A stretch of DNA of 64,000 nt from NCBI GenBank assembly GCA_036386515.1, contig DASVVO010000084.1, forward strand, positions 68,990 to 132,989, given 5' to 3'. Shown one piece after another: positions 56,332-64,000 of the stretch. The translations under genes were made by a program, and so were the position numbers. Every line of letters begins with the position of its first letter. Position 1 is the stretch's first letter. This stretch comes from JAIVJZ01 sp036386515. Its GTDB lineage: Bacteria > Acidobacteriota > Blastocatellia > Pyrinomonadales > Pyrinomonadaceae. Under the pieces are notes generated by a model. That model was not told the origin of the DNA. It did not search any database and saw nothing but the letters and a program-made list of their open reading frames with translations.

Positions 56332-58590
56332 TCAAGCGCGCGGGAAGTTGAGCGTGAGTTCGTCGTCCGCGACGCCGACTTCGACTTCGCCGCCCTGTGC
56401 GAGCGACGCGCCGAACAGCAACTCCTCCGCCAGCGGCTCTTTGATCTTCTTCTGGATCAGGCGATTCATCGGCCGCGCGCCGAAGAGGCGGTCGAAGCCG
56501 CGCGCGGCCAGCCACGCCCGCGCCGCCTCGTCGAGCACGACCCGCACGTTTCGCTCCGCGAGTTGCGCGTTCAACTCCTTGACGAACTTGTCCACCACCC
56601 GTTCGATAACCGCGAAACTGAGCGGCGCGAAGGCGATCCAGGCGTCGAGCCGGTTGCGAAACTCGGGGCTGAAGGTGCGTTCAATCGCGCCGCGCCCCTG
56701 TCCCTTGCCCGACGTGTTCGACTGGAAGCCGATGCCGCCCGCGCTCAACTCCTGCGCGCCCGCGTTCGTCGTCATGATGAGAATGACGTTGCGGAAGTCG
56801 GCACGCTTGCCGTTGTTGTCGGTGAGCGTGGCGTGATCCATCACCTGCAAGAGGATGTTGAAGAGGTTCGGGTGCGCCTTCTCGATCTCGTCGAGAACGA
56901 GCACGGCATAGGGCGTCTTATTGATCGCGTCGGTGAGCAGGCCGCCCTGATCGAAGCCGACGTAGCCGGGCGGCGCGCCGATGAGCCGCGAGACCGTGTG
57001 CGCCTCGGCATACTCGCTCATGTCGAAGCGGATGAACTCGACGCCGAGAGCCACGGCGAGTTGCTTGGCGAGTTCCGTCTTGCCGACGCCCGTGGGGCCG
57101 GAGAAGAGGAACGAGCCGACGGGTTTTTCGGGATTGCCGAGACCGGAGCGCGAGAGCTTGATGGCGTTCGTGATGCCCTCGATGGCCTGATCCTGCCCGT
57201 AGATCACCGCCTGCAACTCGCTCTTCAGATCGCGCAGCCGGTCACGTTCGGAACCGGCCACCGTCTTCGGCGGAATCTTCGCCATGCGCGAGAGCACGAG
57301 TTCGATCTCGGCCGTGCCCACCATCTCCGGCCGCTCCTCCTTCGGCAGCAGTTTCATGGCCGCGCCCGCTTCGTCGATCACGTCGATGGCCTTGTCGGGC
57401 AGCAGGCGGTCGTGCAGGTATTTGGCGGCGAGTTCGGCGGCGAGTTGGATCGCTTCCGGCGCATAAGTGACGCCGTGATGCTGCTCGTAGTAGCTCTTGA
57501 GACCGTTGAGAATTTCGACCGTCTCGGTCAGGCTCGGCTCGCCGATCTCGATTTTCTGGAAGCGACGCGCGAGGGCGCGGTCGCGCTCGAACGCGCTTTT
57601 GTATTCGGCGTAGGTGGTTGAGCCGATGCAGCGCAGTTGGCCGGAGGCGAGCGCGGGCTTGATGATGTTGGAGGCGTCCATCGAGCCGCCCGACACCGCG
57701 CCCGCGCCGACGATGGTGTGTATCTCGTCTATAAAGAGGATCGCGCCGGGGATTTTCTGGAGCGCGTTGATGACGCCCTTGAAACGTTGCTCGAACTCGC
57801 CGCGGTATTTCGTGCCCGCCAGCACCGCGCCCATGTCGAGCGCGTACACCACGGCGTCGCGCAAAACTTCGGGCACGTCTCCCTGTTGAATCTTGAGCGC
57901 GAGTCCTTCGGCGATGGCCGTCTTGCCGACGCCCGGTTCGCCGACGTAAATCGGGTTGTTTTTGCGTCGGCGGCCGAGGATTTGAATCGTGCGGAGCACT
58001 TCCACGTGGCGGCCGATGAGCGGGTCGATGTGGCCTTCGCGCGCTCGCTCGTTGAGGTTGGCGGTGAAGGCCGCGAGCGGGTCGCGCGGCTCCGGCCGGG
58101 ATGATTCGGCATCGGTCTCGGCGTCGAAGTCGCCCCCGGCTGGTTCGTTCGTGCGGGAGTGTTTGGAGATGCCGTGGGCGATGAAGTTCAGCACGTCGAG
58201 CCGCGTCACGCCTTGTTGCCGCAGCAGGTAGACGGCGTAGGAGCGTTCGGCCTGAAAGAGCGCGGCGAGGATGTTGCCGCCGTCGATCTCTTTCTGCCCG
58301 CTGCCCTGCGCCTGGAGCATCGCGTATTGCAGGATGCGCGTGAACATCTCGGTCTGTTCGGGCACGTGCGGCGTTTGCGCCGCGAGCGGTTCGACGCGCT
58401 CGTCGAAAAACTTTTCGAGGTCGCGGCGCAGCGCGTCCGTGTCGCCGCCGCAGTTACGGATGACGTTGCCGGCCGTGCGGTCGGAGAGCAGGGCGAGGAG
58501 CAGGTGTTCGAGCGTCACGTATTCGTGCCGCCGCTCGATCGCCTCCGCGACGGCCGCGCTCAAAGTTGCTTGTAATTCTCTGGTAATCAT
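56332..58590 (-). CDS. clpA: ATP-dependent Clp protease ATPase subunit ClpA
   Basis: 752 residues, the usual length. An N-domain of two repeats (1-145, LSAAVAEAIERRHEYVTLEHLLLALL) receives ClpS. The first AAA module has Walker A GEPGVGKT and Walker B LFIDEIH; the second has GPTGVGKT and LVLDEIEKA. The loop NAGAQELSAGGIGFQS carries the IGF tripeptide that docks on ClpP. It unfolds substrates delivered by ClpS into ClpP. clpP is not in the window. It lies in the same orientation between clpS (73 bases upstream) and aat (46 bases downstream). Confidence 0.97.
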   Translation of the reverse strand: MITRELQATLSAAVAEAIERRHEYVTLEHLLLALLSDRTAGNVIRNCGGDTDALRRDLEKFFDERVEPLAAQTPHVPEQTEMFTRILQYAMLQAQGSGQKEIDGGNILAALFQAERSYAVYLLRQQGVTRLDVLNFIAHGISKHSRTNEPAGGDFDAETDAESSRPEPRDPLAAFTANLNERAREGHIDPLIGRHVEVLRTIQILGRRRKNNPIYVGEPGVGKTAIAEGLALKIQQGDVPEVLRDAVVYALDMGAVLAGTKYRGEFEQRFKGVINALQKIPGAILFIDEIHTIVGAGAVSGGSMDASNIIKPALASGQLRCIGSTTYAEYKSAFERDRALARRFQKIEIGEPSLTETVEILNGLKSYYEQHHGVTYAPEAIQLAAELAAKYLHDRLLPDKAIDVIDEAGAAMKLLPKEERPEMVGTAEIELVLSRMAKIPPKTVAGSERDRLRDLKSELQAVIYGQDQAIEGITNAIKLSRSGLGNPEKPVGSFLFSGPTGVGKTELAKQLAVALGVEFIRFDMSEYAEAHTVSRLIGAPPGYVGFDQGGLLTDAINKTPYAVLVLDEIEKAHPNLFNILLQVMDHATLTDNNGKRADFRNVILIMTTNAGAQELSAGGIGFQSNTSGKGQGRGAIERTFSPEFRNRLDAWIAFAPLSFAVIERVVDKFVKELNAQLAERNVRVVLDEAARAWLAARGFDRLFGARPMNRLIQKKIKEPLAEELLFGASLAQGGEVEVGVADDELTLNFPRA

Positions 58591-58663
58591 AAAAGCAGAG
58601 GTCAGTGGCTGGAGGTCGGAGGTTAGCAGGAATCAGTTTATCATTTTAACCGACCCCCGACCC

Positions 58664-58984
58664 CTAGCTCGTTGTTTCTTCGACGGTGCAAAGCAAGGGA
58701 AACTCGTTTGCGCGCGCCAACTCCGCGACCTTCGCCACCTTCATCTCGGCGATCTCGTAGGTGTACACGCCCGCCACACCGACGCCTTCCAGATGTACTT
58801 GAAGCATGATGCGGACGGCCTCGGTTTCGGATCGCTGGAAGACATTTTGCAACACGTAGACGACAAACTCCATCGTCGTGAAGTCGTCGTTATGAAGCAG
58901 CACCTGGTAGAGCGGCGGCTTCTTCAGCCGCGTCTCGTCCTCGGTCAGAACCGCTTCGTCCGTGTCTGAATCGTATCTTGACAT
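58664..58984 (-). CDS. clpS: ATP-dependent Clp protease adaptor ClpS
   Basis: 106 residues from the ATG at 58984; the frame is open to 59050 but the extra part has no ClpS feature. The substrate pocket residues are all present: Asn32, Asp33, Asp34 in LLHNDDFTTMEFVVYVL and His64 in MLQVHLEGVGVAGVYTYEIAEMK. They match E. coli N34, D35, D36 and H66. It binds N-terminal Leu, Phe, Tyr or Trp of substrates and hands them to ClpA. The gene directly precedes clpA and therefore forms a single route with clpA and aat. Confidence 0.97.
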   Translation of the reverse strand: MSRYDSDTDEAVLTEDETRLKKPPLYQVLLHNDDFTTMEFVVYVLQNVFQRSETEAVRIMLQVHLEGVGVAGVYTYEIAEMKVAKVAELARANEFPLLCTVEETTS

Positions 58985-59192
58985 AACCGCCGTCTCACGC
59001 ACTCCCGGATCGTCTCCGGCGACCGCGCTTCGACAGGATACCAACATCACACGCCGGACGGTAGCGCGCGGGAAAAAGGCAGAGCGCGCACCACGCGCCG
59101 CAGCGTCGAACCGGCCGACCTGATTTCTCCGGCTGGATGTGCAGGGGGGAAACGTGATTCGCGCGGGGGTCGGCGACGCGCGCCGTCAGTCT

Positions 59193-59855
59193 TTACTTTC
59201 TCGTGTTGCCGCGTTGTCCTTCGAGCGCGTCGAGGATGAGGCGCGTGAGCCGCCGCACGCCCTTCAACTCGGCCGGGGGCGAGTAGTCGCCGCGCACGTG
59301 CAACTCCAAGCCCGGCTCGATCTCCATCCGCGCCCAAGTGGCCTGAGCGGAGGGCGCGGCTTGTTTCGCGGCCGAGGCGGGCGAGACGGGTTGCGTCGTG
59401 TCGCCGGTCGGGCGGGCTAAGTTTTGGCCGCGCGGAGATGGCGCGGAGGGCGAGCTTGATCTGGTCAGTAGCTTTTCGAGATAACTGTGGGCTTCCTGTT
59501 TCGCGCCCGCTTTCGCATCGAGGCCGAGCAAGCGTTCCAAGTCTCTCTCGGTTCGGCCGTCAACCAGTTCTTTGATCTTGCGGATGGGTAAATGCTCGGA
59601 TTGGAGTTTCTTGACGACGAGGAGTTGGAGCAGTTGGAGGTAGCCGTAGACGGAGGCCGCGCCCTGCTTTTCCGTGGCGGGCGAGAGCAGACCCTCGGCG
59701 AGGTAATAACGAAGCGTGCGCTCGTCGGGCATTTCGCTGACCGTGCCGCGAGCCTGCGTCGTGCCGATCTCGGCCAGGATCACGGCCGCCTGTTTCGCCA
59801 GTTCGACGACGCCGATATATTTCCGGCCGCGTATCGTTTCCAGTTGTCCGCTCAT
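59193..59855 (-). CDS. MerR-like HTH regulator
   Basis: 220 residues from the ATG at 59855 (the frame opens slightly upstream at 59867). The central DERTLRYYLAEGLLSPATEKQGAASVYGY segment is the winged helix-turn-helix of the MerR group (RYY.EGLL and the wing), followed by LLVVKKLQSEHLPIRKIKELV as the helix pair. Unlike classical MerR proteins, about 40 residues precede the HTH. The C-terminal half is Ser/Pro/Gln-rich with a final hydrophobic patch (LKGVRRLTRLILDALEG). The ligand is unknown; there is no metal-binding Cys. It is divergent from the Cas4-like pair with 148 bases between starts, so it may regulate it. Confidence 0.75.
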   Translation of the reverse strand: MSGQLETIRGRKYIGVVELAKQAAVILAEIGTTQARGTVSEMPDERTLRYYLAEGLLSPATEKQGAASVYGYLQLLQLLVVKKLQSEHLPIRKIKELVDGRTERDLERLLGLDAKAGAKQEAHSYLEKLLTRSSSPSAPSPRGQNLARPTGDTTQPVSPASAAKQAAPSAQATWARMEIEPGLELHVRGDYSPPAELKGVRRLTRLILDALEGQRGNTRK

Positions 59856-60003
59856 GGCCGGAAACAATAAGCCAACCGGCGACGCTTCGCAACAACGCCT
59901 GCGTTCACCGGCCGCCCTTGAAATTCGGCCGCGCGACTTCTTCCCGCTGGTTTATGATGGGCGTGGTTCGCGGCGGGTTCGATAGTTGATCGGAGGTGAG
60001 AGG

Positions 60004-60255
60004 TTGAGCGGGCGGGGCAAATACATACGCGCGTCGGAGGTGGCCGAGTATGTCTACTGCGCGCGGGCGTGGCGGCTGCGCGCGGACGGGCACGAACCGG
60101 CCTCAGGCCACAGGCGGCGCGCGGAGGGCGAGTCGTGGCATCTGGCGCACGGCCGGGAAGTGGCGCGGGCGCGGCGGATGCGCCTCGTGGCGAAACTCGC
60201 CTTCCTCTGCGCGCTCGTCGCCGGTCTCTTACTTTTAGGGCTGCGATGGCGATAA
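60004..60255 (+). CDS. Membrane-anchored N-terminal half of a Cas4/Dna2-like protein
   Basis: 83 residues starting with TTG at 60004, 7 bases after GGAGG. The soluble part (1-63) has KYIRASEVAEYVYCARAWRL with Cys19. This matches the N-terminal block of Cas4 proteins (Y-C-P-R-type), where the Cys is the first of four Fe-S ligands. WHLAHGREV supplies the His of nuclease motif I. Basic residues (REVARARRMRLVAK) are followed by one membrane helix (LAFLCALVAGLLLLGL) at the C-terminus, so the domain should face the cytoplasm. The gene overlaps by 10 bases, in another frame, with the gene for the remaining part of the fold. No CRISPR genes are near. Its own activity is not expected without the partner. 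Confidence 0.75.
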   Translation: MSGRGKYIRASEVAEYVYCARAWRLRADGHEPASGHRRRAEGESWHLAHGREVARARRMRLVAKLAFLCALVAGLLLLGLRWR

Positions 60256-60821
60256 GTATTCTGACCCTGGCTTTCATCCTGCTGCTGCTCACGGCCGCCG
60301 GAGCCTGGTTCGCGGCGCGACGCGGCGCGCGGCGCACAGGTTTGCCGGAGGGTCGCATCATCTACAGCGACACGGGCGCGCCCGTCGGTCGCATCGCGCC
60401 CGTCACGCTCGGCGAGCGCGGCGAGCGGCAGGAGAAGCCGCTGCTCTCACACCGGCACGGCCTCGTCGGGCGGCCGGATTATTTGGTGCGGACGGAGGAG
60501 GGCATCGTCCCCGTCGAGGCCAAGTCAACCGCGTGCCCGGCGAGCGGCGTGCCTTACGAGTCGCACCTGATGCAACTGGCTTCCTATTGTTTGCTGGTGG
60601 AAGAGACGACGGGCGCGGCCGTCCCGTTCGGCGTGATTCGCTATCGCGACCGGCAGTTGCGCGTGGATTATACGGACGAGTTGCGCGCGGCTTTGCTCGC
60701 GCTGCTCGCAGAGATGCGCGACTCGCGCAAGGCCGCTGACGTGCATCGCAGCCACGAGGAGACGCCGCGCTGCGCCGCGTGCAGCTATCGCGCGATCTGC
60801 GACGAGTCGCTGGCGGATTGA
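60246..60821 (+). CDS. Membrane-anchored C-terminal nuclease half of a Cas4/Dna2-like protein
   Basis: 191 residues from the ATG at 60246. An N-terminal membrane helix (SILTLAFILLLLTAAGAWF) is followed by basic residues, so the rest faces the cytoplasm. The domain carries the PD-(D/E)xK set GLVGRPDYL (Asp78), VEAKS (Glu91, Lys93) and the RecB-type QxxxY motif MQLASY (Gln110, Tyr114). It ends with the three C-terminal Fe-S cysteines CAACSYRAIC (Cys176, 179, 185), lacking only the first, which is in the overlapping upstream gene. The two proteins together therefore have the ligands and catalytic residues of one Cas4-like nuclease. It is convergent with cystathionine beta-synthase (19-base gap). 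Nuclease activity and DNA or RNA substrate are inference. Confidence 0.8.
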   Translation: MAISILTLAFILLLLTAAGAWFAARRGARRTGLPEGRIIYSDTGAPVGRIAPVTLGERGERQEKPLLSHRHGLVGRPDYLVRTEEGIVPVEAKSTACPASGVPYESHLMQLASYCLLVEETTGAAVPFGVIRYRDRQLRVDYTDELRAALLALLAEMRDSRKAADVHRSHEETPRCAACSYRAICDESLAD

Positions 60822-60840
60822 ATCTGGAGCGGCACGTCGG

Positions 60841-62208
60841 CTAATCGGTGAGCGAGGCGTCGAGCAGATCGTGGCGCGTGATGATGCCGGAAATCCGCCC
60901 GTACTCTTCGACCAGAATCGCCGGACTCTTCTGCAAGTGGCGCGACACTTTGCTCGCGCTCTCGTCAACATCGACGATGGGGAAACTCGCTCCCATCACT
61001 TCGCTCACCGGCGCGTTCAGCAACTCGCGGTTGCCGAGCACTTTCGCCAGCATCCGGTTCTCCCGGAGCGACCCGACGGACTTCCCTTCCTCGATCACGG
61101 GCACGCAGGAGAGGCCGAGTTCGTCCATCTTCGCCAGCACGTCGGCCACCCGTTCCGTCGGCGCGACGGAGACGAGAGCCTTCGGCGATTGCTGCCCCTT
61201 CGTCCCGCTGATGAGTCCGGCCGTGATCTTCTGCGGCTCGATGAGTCGCTTCTCTTTCATCCACTCGTCCGAGTGATGTTTGGTCAGGTAGTGCTCGCCC
61301 GTGTCGCAGACGATGAAGACGACCACGCCCGATTCGTCTAACCCGCGCGCGACTTTGAGCGCGGCCGCGAGATTCGTGCCCGTCGAACCGCCGCAGAAGA
61401 TTCCTTCCACCCGCCCGAGTTGGCGCGAGAGTTCGAACGATTCGCGATCCGTGACGTTGATGATCTCGTCCACATACTTGAGGTGGACGTTGTCGGGAAT
61501 GATCTCCTGCCCGATGCCTTCGACGAGATAGGGCGTCGCTTGAATCAGTTGCCCCGTCTCCATGTAGGTCTTGAAGACCGAGCCGTAAGGGTCTGCGCCG
61601 ATGATTTTAATGTCGGAACTTTTCTCCTTGAGGAAACGCCCCGTGCCGGAGATCGAGCCGCCCGTGCCGAGGCCGGAGACGAAGTGCGTGATCTTGCCTT
61701 CGGTCTGCCGCCAAATCTCCGGCCCCGTCGTGCGGTAGTGGGCTTCGGGATTGGCGGGGTGCGCGTATTGGTTGGGATAGTAGGAGTTCGGCGTCTCCTC
61801 GGCGATGCGCCGGGCAGTCACGACGTAGTGGTCGGGCGTGCCGGGCTTGGCCGATGATGGCACGACCACCACGTCCGCGCCGAGCGCCTTCAGATAGCGC
61901 ACCTTCTCGACCGAAGCCTTATCCGTCATCACGAAGGTGCAGCGATAACCTTTGACGGCCGCCGCGAGCGCGAGGCCGATGCCCGTGTTGCCGGAAGTGG
62001 CTTCGACGATGGTGCCGCCGGGCTTGAGTTGTCCCGCGCGCTCCGCCGCCTCGATCATCGAGATGCCGATGCGGTCTTTGACGGAATAACCGGGATTCAA
62101 ATTCTCCATCTTGGCGAGCACCGTCGCCTTGATGCCGTGCGTCAGGCGATTGAGCCGGACGAGCGGCGTGTTGCCGATGAGGCCGAGGATGTTTTCGTGG
62201 AAGTCCAT
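60841..62208 (-). CDS. cbs: Cystathionine beta-synthase with C-terminal CBS domains
   Basis: 455 residues. PLP-dependent fold type II with Lys44 in YSVKDRIGIS, the EATSGNTGIGLALA loop and SGLGTGGSISGTGRFL. Residues about 335-455 form two CBS domains (VSVAPTERVADVLAKMDEL and VMGASFPIVDVDESASKV). The enzyme condenses serine and homocysteine to cystathionine, a step in transsulfuration; a cysteine synthase with CBS domains is the other possibility because the N-terminal part of the two families is similar. The absence of a haem motif is normal for bacterial forms. The CBS pair suggests control by an adenosyl ligand. Confidence 0.9.
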   Translation of the reverse strand: MDFHENILGLIGNTPLVRLNRLTHGIKATVLAKMENLNPGYSVKDRIGISMIEAAERAGQLKPGGTIVEATSGNTGIGLALAAAVKGYRCTFVMTDKASVEKVRYLKALGADVVVVPSSAKPGTPDHYVVTARRIAEETPNSYYPNQYAHPANPEAHYRTTGPEIWRQTEGKITHFVSGLGTGGSISGTGRFLKEKSSDIKIIGADPYGSVFKTYMETGQLIQATPYLVEGIGQEIIPDNVHLKYVDEIINVTDRESFELSRQLGRVEGIFCGGSTGTNLAAALKVARGLDESGVVVFIVCDTGEHYLTKHHSDEWMKEKRLIEPQKITAGLISGTKGQQSPKALVSVAPTERVADVLAKMDELGLSCVPVIEEGKSVGSLRENRMLAKVLGNRELLNAPVSEVMGASFPIVDVDESASKVSRHLQKSPAILVEEYGRISGIITRHDLLDASLTD

Positions 62209-62395
62209 AAACTCTCTTTTGCTGCCCGGATGAAACCGGCCGTGGGTTTTGCGCCGCGAGATAAATCTAACTCAACTATAAAAACTTTTCTCGCCCGCTT
62301 TGTCAAAGTTGGGGCGCGTGGGGCGACGCGGCCGTGACTTTAGCATCGCCCATTGAGTTCAAATTAGACGCCGTTTGAAACGTAAACTTGCTTTT

Positions 62396-62638
62396 GTCCC
62401 GGAGGGACAATTGAGAATAGCCCGGTCATTTATGGCCGGGGATCGCGAACGTGTTTTTTACACGGAGTCCCGGAGGGACGATTGAATAGTGCGGAACATT
62501 CAATCGTCCCTCCGGGACTCGTACATTATCCGGCAAATTATCCCCGGCGATAAATCGCCGGGCTATTATCAATCGTCCCTGACGGGACTTTTCACAATCG
62601 TCCTTGGCGGGACTTTTCACAATCGTCCCCGGCGGGAC
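62396..62638. repeat. BIME-like palindromic repeat block (two inverted ~92-base units plus three 25-base repeats)
   Basis: The left unit (62396-62488) begins GTCCCGGAGGGACAATTG, contains the hairpin CCCGG-CATTTATG-CCGGG and ends GTCCCGGAGGGACGATTGAAT. The right unit (62498-62588) is the same in reverse orientation with the hairpin CCCGGCGATAAATCGCCGGG. The motif CAATCGTCCC-GGCGGGAC then repeats at 62570, 62595 and 62620, at an exact 25-base period. The arrangement is typical of REP/BIME elements that spread with RAYT transposases; no RAYT gene is in the window. It may also form RNA hairpins that stabilise or terminate messages. Confidence 0.8.
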
Positions 62639-62678
62639 GTTTCAGACAGCTTTCCGGTGTTTCATCTGTGAAATATTG

Positions 62679-62707
62679 TTGCACTCGCGCCTGAAACGTG
62701 TTACAGT
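62679..62707 (+). promoter_or_regulatory. Candidate sigma-70-type promoter for the RecA-fold ATPase gene
   Basis: TTGCAC (62679-62684), a 17-base spacer and TACAGT (62702-62707) lie about 140 bases before the ATG at 62850. Confidence 0.55.
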
Positions 62708-62849
62708 GCCGCCGTTTTCGAGGAAAACGCTCCAGTGCTGCTTGAAGTTTTCGATGGGCACTCCCGAGCGCGTCGCAAAAGTTTTGGCGGGCGAACACGC
62801 GAAAGTTCCGTCACCGAAAAAATGAAACACAGTTAAGGAGCATGTAGTG

Positions 62850-63935
62850 ATGAGCAACACAAGGAAACCGAAAGTTAATCCGCTGAGCAGGCGTCCGCGT
62901 CAACAACGTCTGGTGATGGCGGTGCGCGGCGGGGCGGGCGTGGGCAAGAGCCATTTCGTGCGCAGCATGGCCGAGGCGAATTTGGGTCGCCTCTGTATCT
63001 TCGACGTGGAGCGCAAATCGCGCCTGCTCAAAGGCAACGGCACGATCTTCGACGGCCTCGAAATCGAACACCCCGACGAACTGCCCGAATTTATCGACTG
63101 GGCGCTTTCCGGCGAAGGGCAGGAGCAGAACTACGGCTGCTACGCGCTCGATTCGTGGGCGTCGTATTTCAGCGCGAAGCACAGCGAGATGGTGGCGGCC
63201 GTGCGCGAACGCACGAACGACCCGCTGGCGCAGCCCTCGGCCGAAGAACTCGCCGCCGACCAGATGATCTTGCAGGGCGTGTTGCGGCGTCTGTGCATCG
63301 AGAGCGGCAAGTCGGTCGTGATCGTGGATCAGATTCCGGCGAAGGGGAAAGAGGCGAAGGAGGACAACGAGGTCGGGCGCGTGTTGCCGATGACGGCGAG
63401 CGGCCTGGAATACTTCGTTGACATCATGGTCGAGGTGTCGCTGCAAGAGCGCGACGGCGAGGTCGTGCGCGTCTTTCAGATCGTCAAATCGAACAGCCCG
63501 GCCTTCGAGGTCGGCTTCGAGTTGACGGGCGCGGTCACCTTCTCGGATTTCATCAACCACATGAAGCGCGAGACGGGCGACGAACTGCCGATGGAGTCGC
63601 CGCGCGCGCAGACCGTGCCGGAGACTCTGGAAGAGAAGCCCTCGCCGCTCTCGCTCGTGCCGCAGGCGTTGACGATTCAGGAGTTGATCGCGAAGGCCGA
63701 GGAGCACGGCTTCAAAGTGGCCGACATCGTGACGGGCGCGAAGCTCTACCACAACCAGACCAACATCTATCGCCTCACGCCCGAACAGATCACAGACCTC
63801 GACCGCCGCATCAGCGCGCGCATCGAGAAGACCAACGCCGCCCGCGACGACAAAGCGGGCGCGGCGAAAACGGGCGCGACGGGCGCGGAAGCGAACGTCA
63901 GACCGGCCGCGGCGCGCAACATCAAACGCGCGTAG
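62850..63935 (+). CDS. RecA-fold P-loop ATPase, Sak4-like
   Basis: 361 residues from the ATG at 62850 (AAGGAG 9 bases upstream; a GTG just before is less likely). MAVRGGAGVGKSHFVRSM is the P-loop. LCIFDVERKSRLLKGN, CYALDSWASYFS and VVIVDQIPAKGKEAK follow in the order of the phage-related RecA-fold proteins of the Sak4/AAA_24 type, which support recombination. The C-terminal 100 residues are a helical region and an Ala/Lys-rich, low-complexity tail (DDKAGAAKTGATGAEA). No other phage gene is visible in the window, so it is either a housekeeping relative or the border of an element that continues past base 64000. It has its own promoter. Confidence 0.75.
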   Translation: MSNTRKPKVNPLSRRPRQQRLVMAVRGGAGVGKSHFVRSMAEANLGRLCIFDVERKSRLLKGNGTIFDGLEIEHPDELPEFIDWALSGEGQEQNYGCYALDSWASYFSAKHSEMVAAVRERTNDPLAQPSAEELAADQMILQGVLRRLCIESGKSVVIVDQIPAKGKEAKEDNEVGRVLPMTASGLEYFVDIMVEVSLQERDGEVVRVFQIVKSNSPAFEVGFELTGAVTFSDFINHMKRETGDELPMESPRAQTVPETLEEKPSPLSLVPQALTIQELIAKAEEHGFKVADIVTGAKLYHNQTNIYRLTPEQITDLDRRISARIEKTNAARDDKAGAAKTGATGAEANVRPAAARNIKRA

Positions 63936-64000
63936 TTTAGCGGCTCACGGAATGATAGAGGGGCGGCGATTCCACCCCGCGCACGCGTGCTTAACCTAAA
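63936..64000. other. 65 bases to the window edge
   Basis: No supported feature; the sequence ends shortly after the ATPase gene. Confidence 0.6.

Larger units (their letters stand above)
62209..62849. other. 641-base region between cbs and the RecA-fold ATPase gene
   Basis: It holds the palindromic repeat block at 62396-62638, a promoter at 62679-62707 and a leader of about 140 bases for the gene at 62850. The leader includes a GTTTTC-GAG-GAAAAC hairpin. A short open frame lies at 62754-62825 but has no ribosome site. Confidence 0.6.

Noticed and set aside
62570..62638. Three short repeats that could be read as a CRISPR array
   Set aside because: Period 25 with a 19-base motif leaves almost no spacer, the copies match the adjacent palindromic element, and no cas operon is present.
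62754..62825. Short 23-codon open frame in the leader of the ATPase gene
   Set aside because: It has no ribosome site and no composition signal; a leader peptide is possible but not supported.

Overview
The window is GC-rich, densely coding chromosomal DNA from a Gram-negative bacterium. The best taxonomic pointer is a tandem run of about 810-residue MacB/FtsX-type permeases of the kind catalogued as acidobacterial duplicated orphan permeases (ADOP). Together with the secreted beta-propeller, M64 peptidase and multihaem proteins, they suggest an acidobacterium, possibly of the Blastocatellia type. The taxonomic call is inference; there is no rRNA gene. I found no tRNA, rRNA, CRISPR array, prophage or intact insertion sequence.

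Layout. 1-2.2 kb: end of the glycogen branching enzyme and a phosphofructokinase with the residues of the pyrophosphate-dependent type. 2.3-12.4 kb: an exported chaperone/DsbA fusion, a PlsC-like acyltransferase, an aminotransferase class V protein, a beta-propeller lipoprotein-like protein, a secreted unknown protein and an ABC-F (Uup) ATPase. 12.5-20.1 kb: tandem methionine sulfoxide reductases B (one Tat-exported, one cytosolic), an Asp/Glu-type racemase followed by an ATP-grasp ligase, a six-haem cytochrome c and a second ATP-grasp protein. 20.5-31.7 kb: secreted proteins (lipase-like hydrolase, small Cys-rich protein, beta-helix protein with three CBM6-like modules, M64 peptidase), a J-domain-like protein, a DoxX-like protein and an HI0933-type flavoprotein.

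31.8-49.1 kb: one long minus-strand locus. It starts with a sigma-54-like promoter, then MacB-type ATPase, HlyD-type adaptor, a second ATPase, four full-length ADOP permeases (with the relic of a fifth between them) and an exported helical-repeat protein. It ends with an NtrC-type regulator and its NtrY-like kinase, which overlap by ATGA. The natural reading is an envelope transport/stress system whose own regulator drives its sigma-54 promoter.

49.3-56.3 kb: a succinate-semialdehyde-type dehydrogenase, a TSUP exporter, a secreted unknown protein and a YdeP-type molybdopterin oxidoreductase. 55.6-59.0 kb: Aat, ClpA and ClpS, the full leucine N-degron route apart from ClpP. 59.2-64 kb: a MerR-like regulator; an unusual overlapping gene pair that together make one membrane-anchored Cas4-like nuclease; cystathionine beta-synthase; a BIME-like palindromic repeat block; and a RecA-fold ATPase with its own promoter.

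The strongest candidates for something unusual are the split membrane Cas4-like nuclease, the sigma-54-controlled permease array with its gene relic, and the racemase/ATP-grasp neighbourhood.
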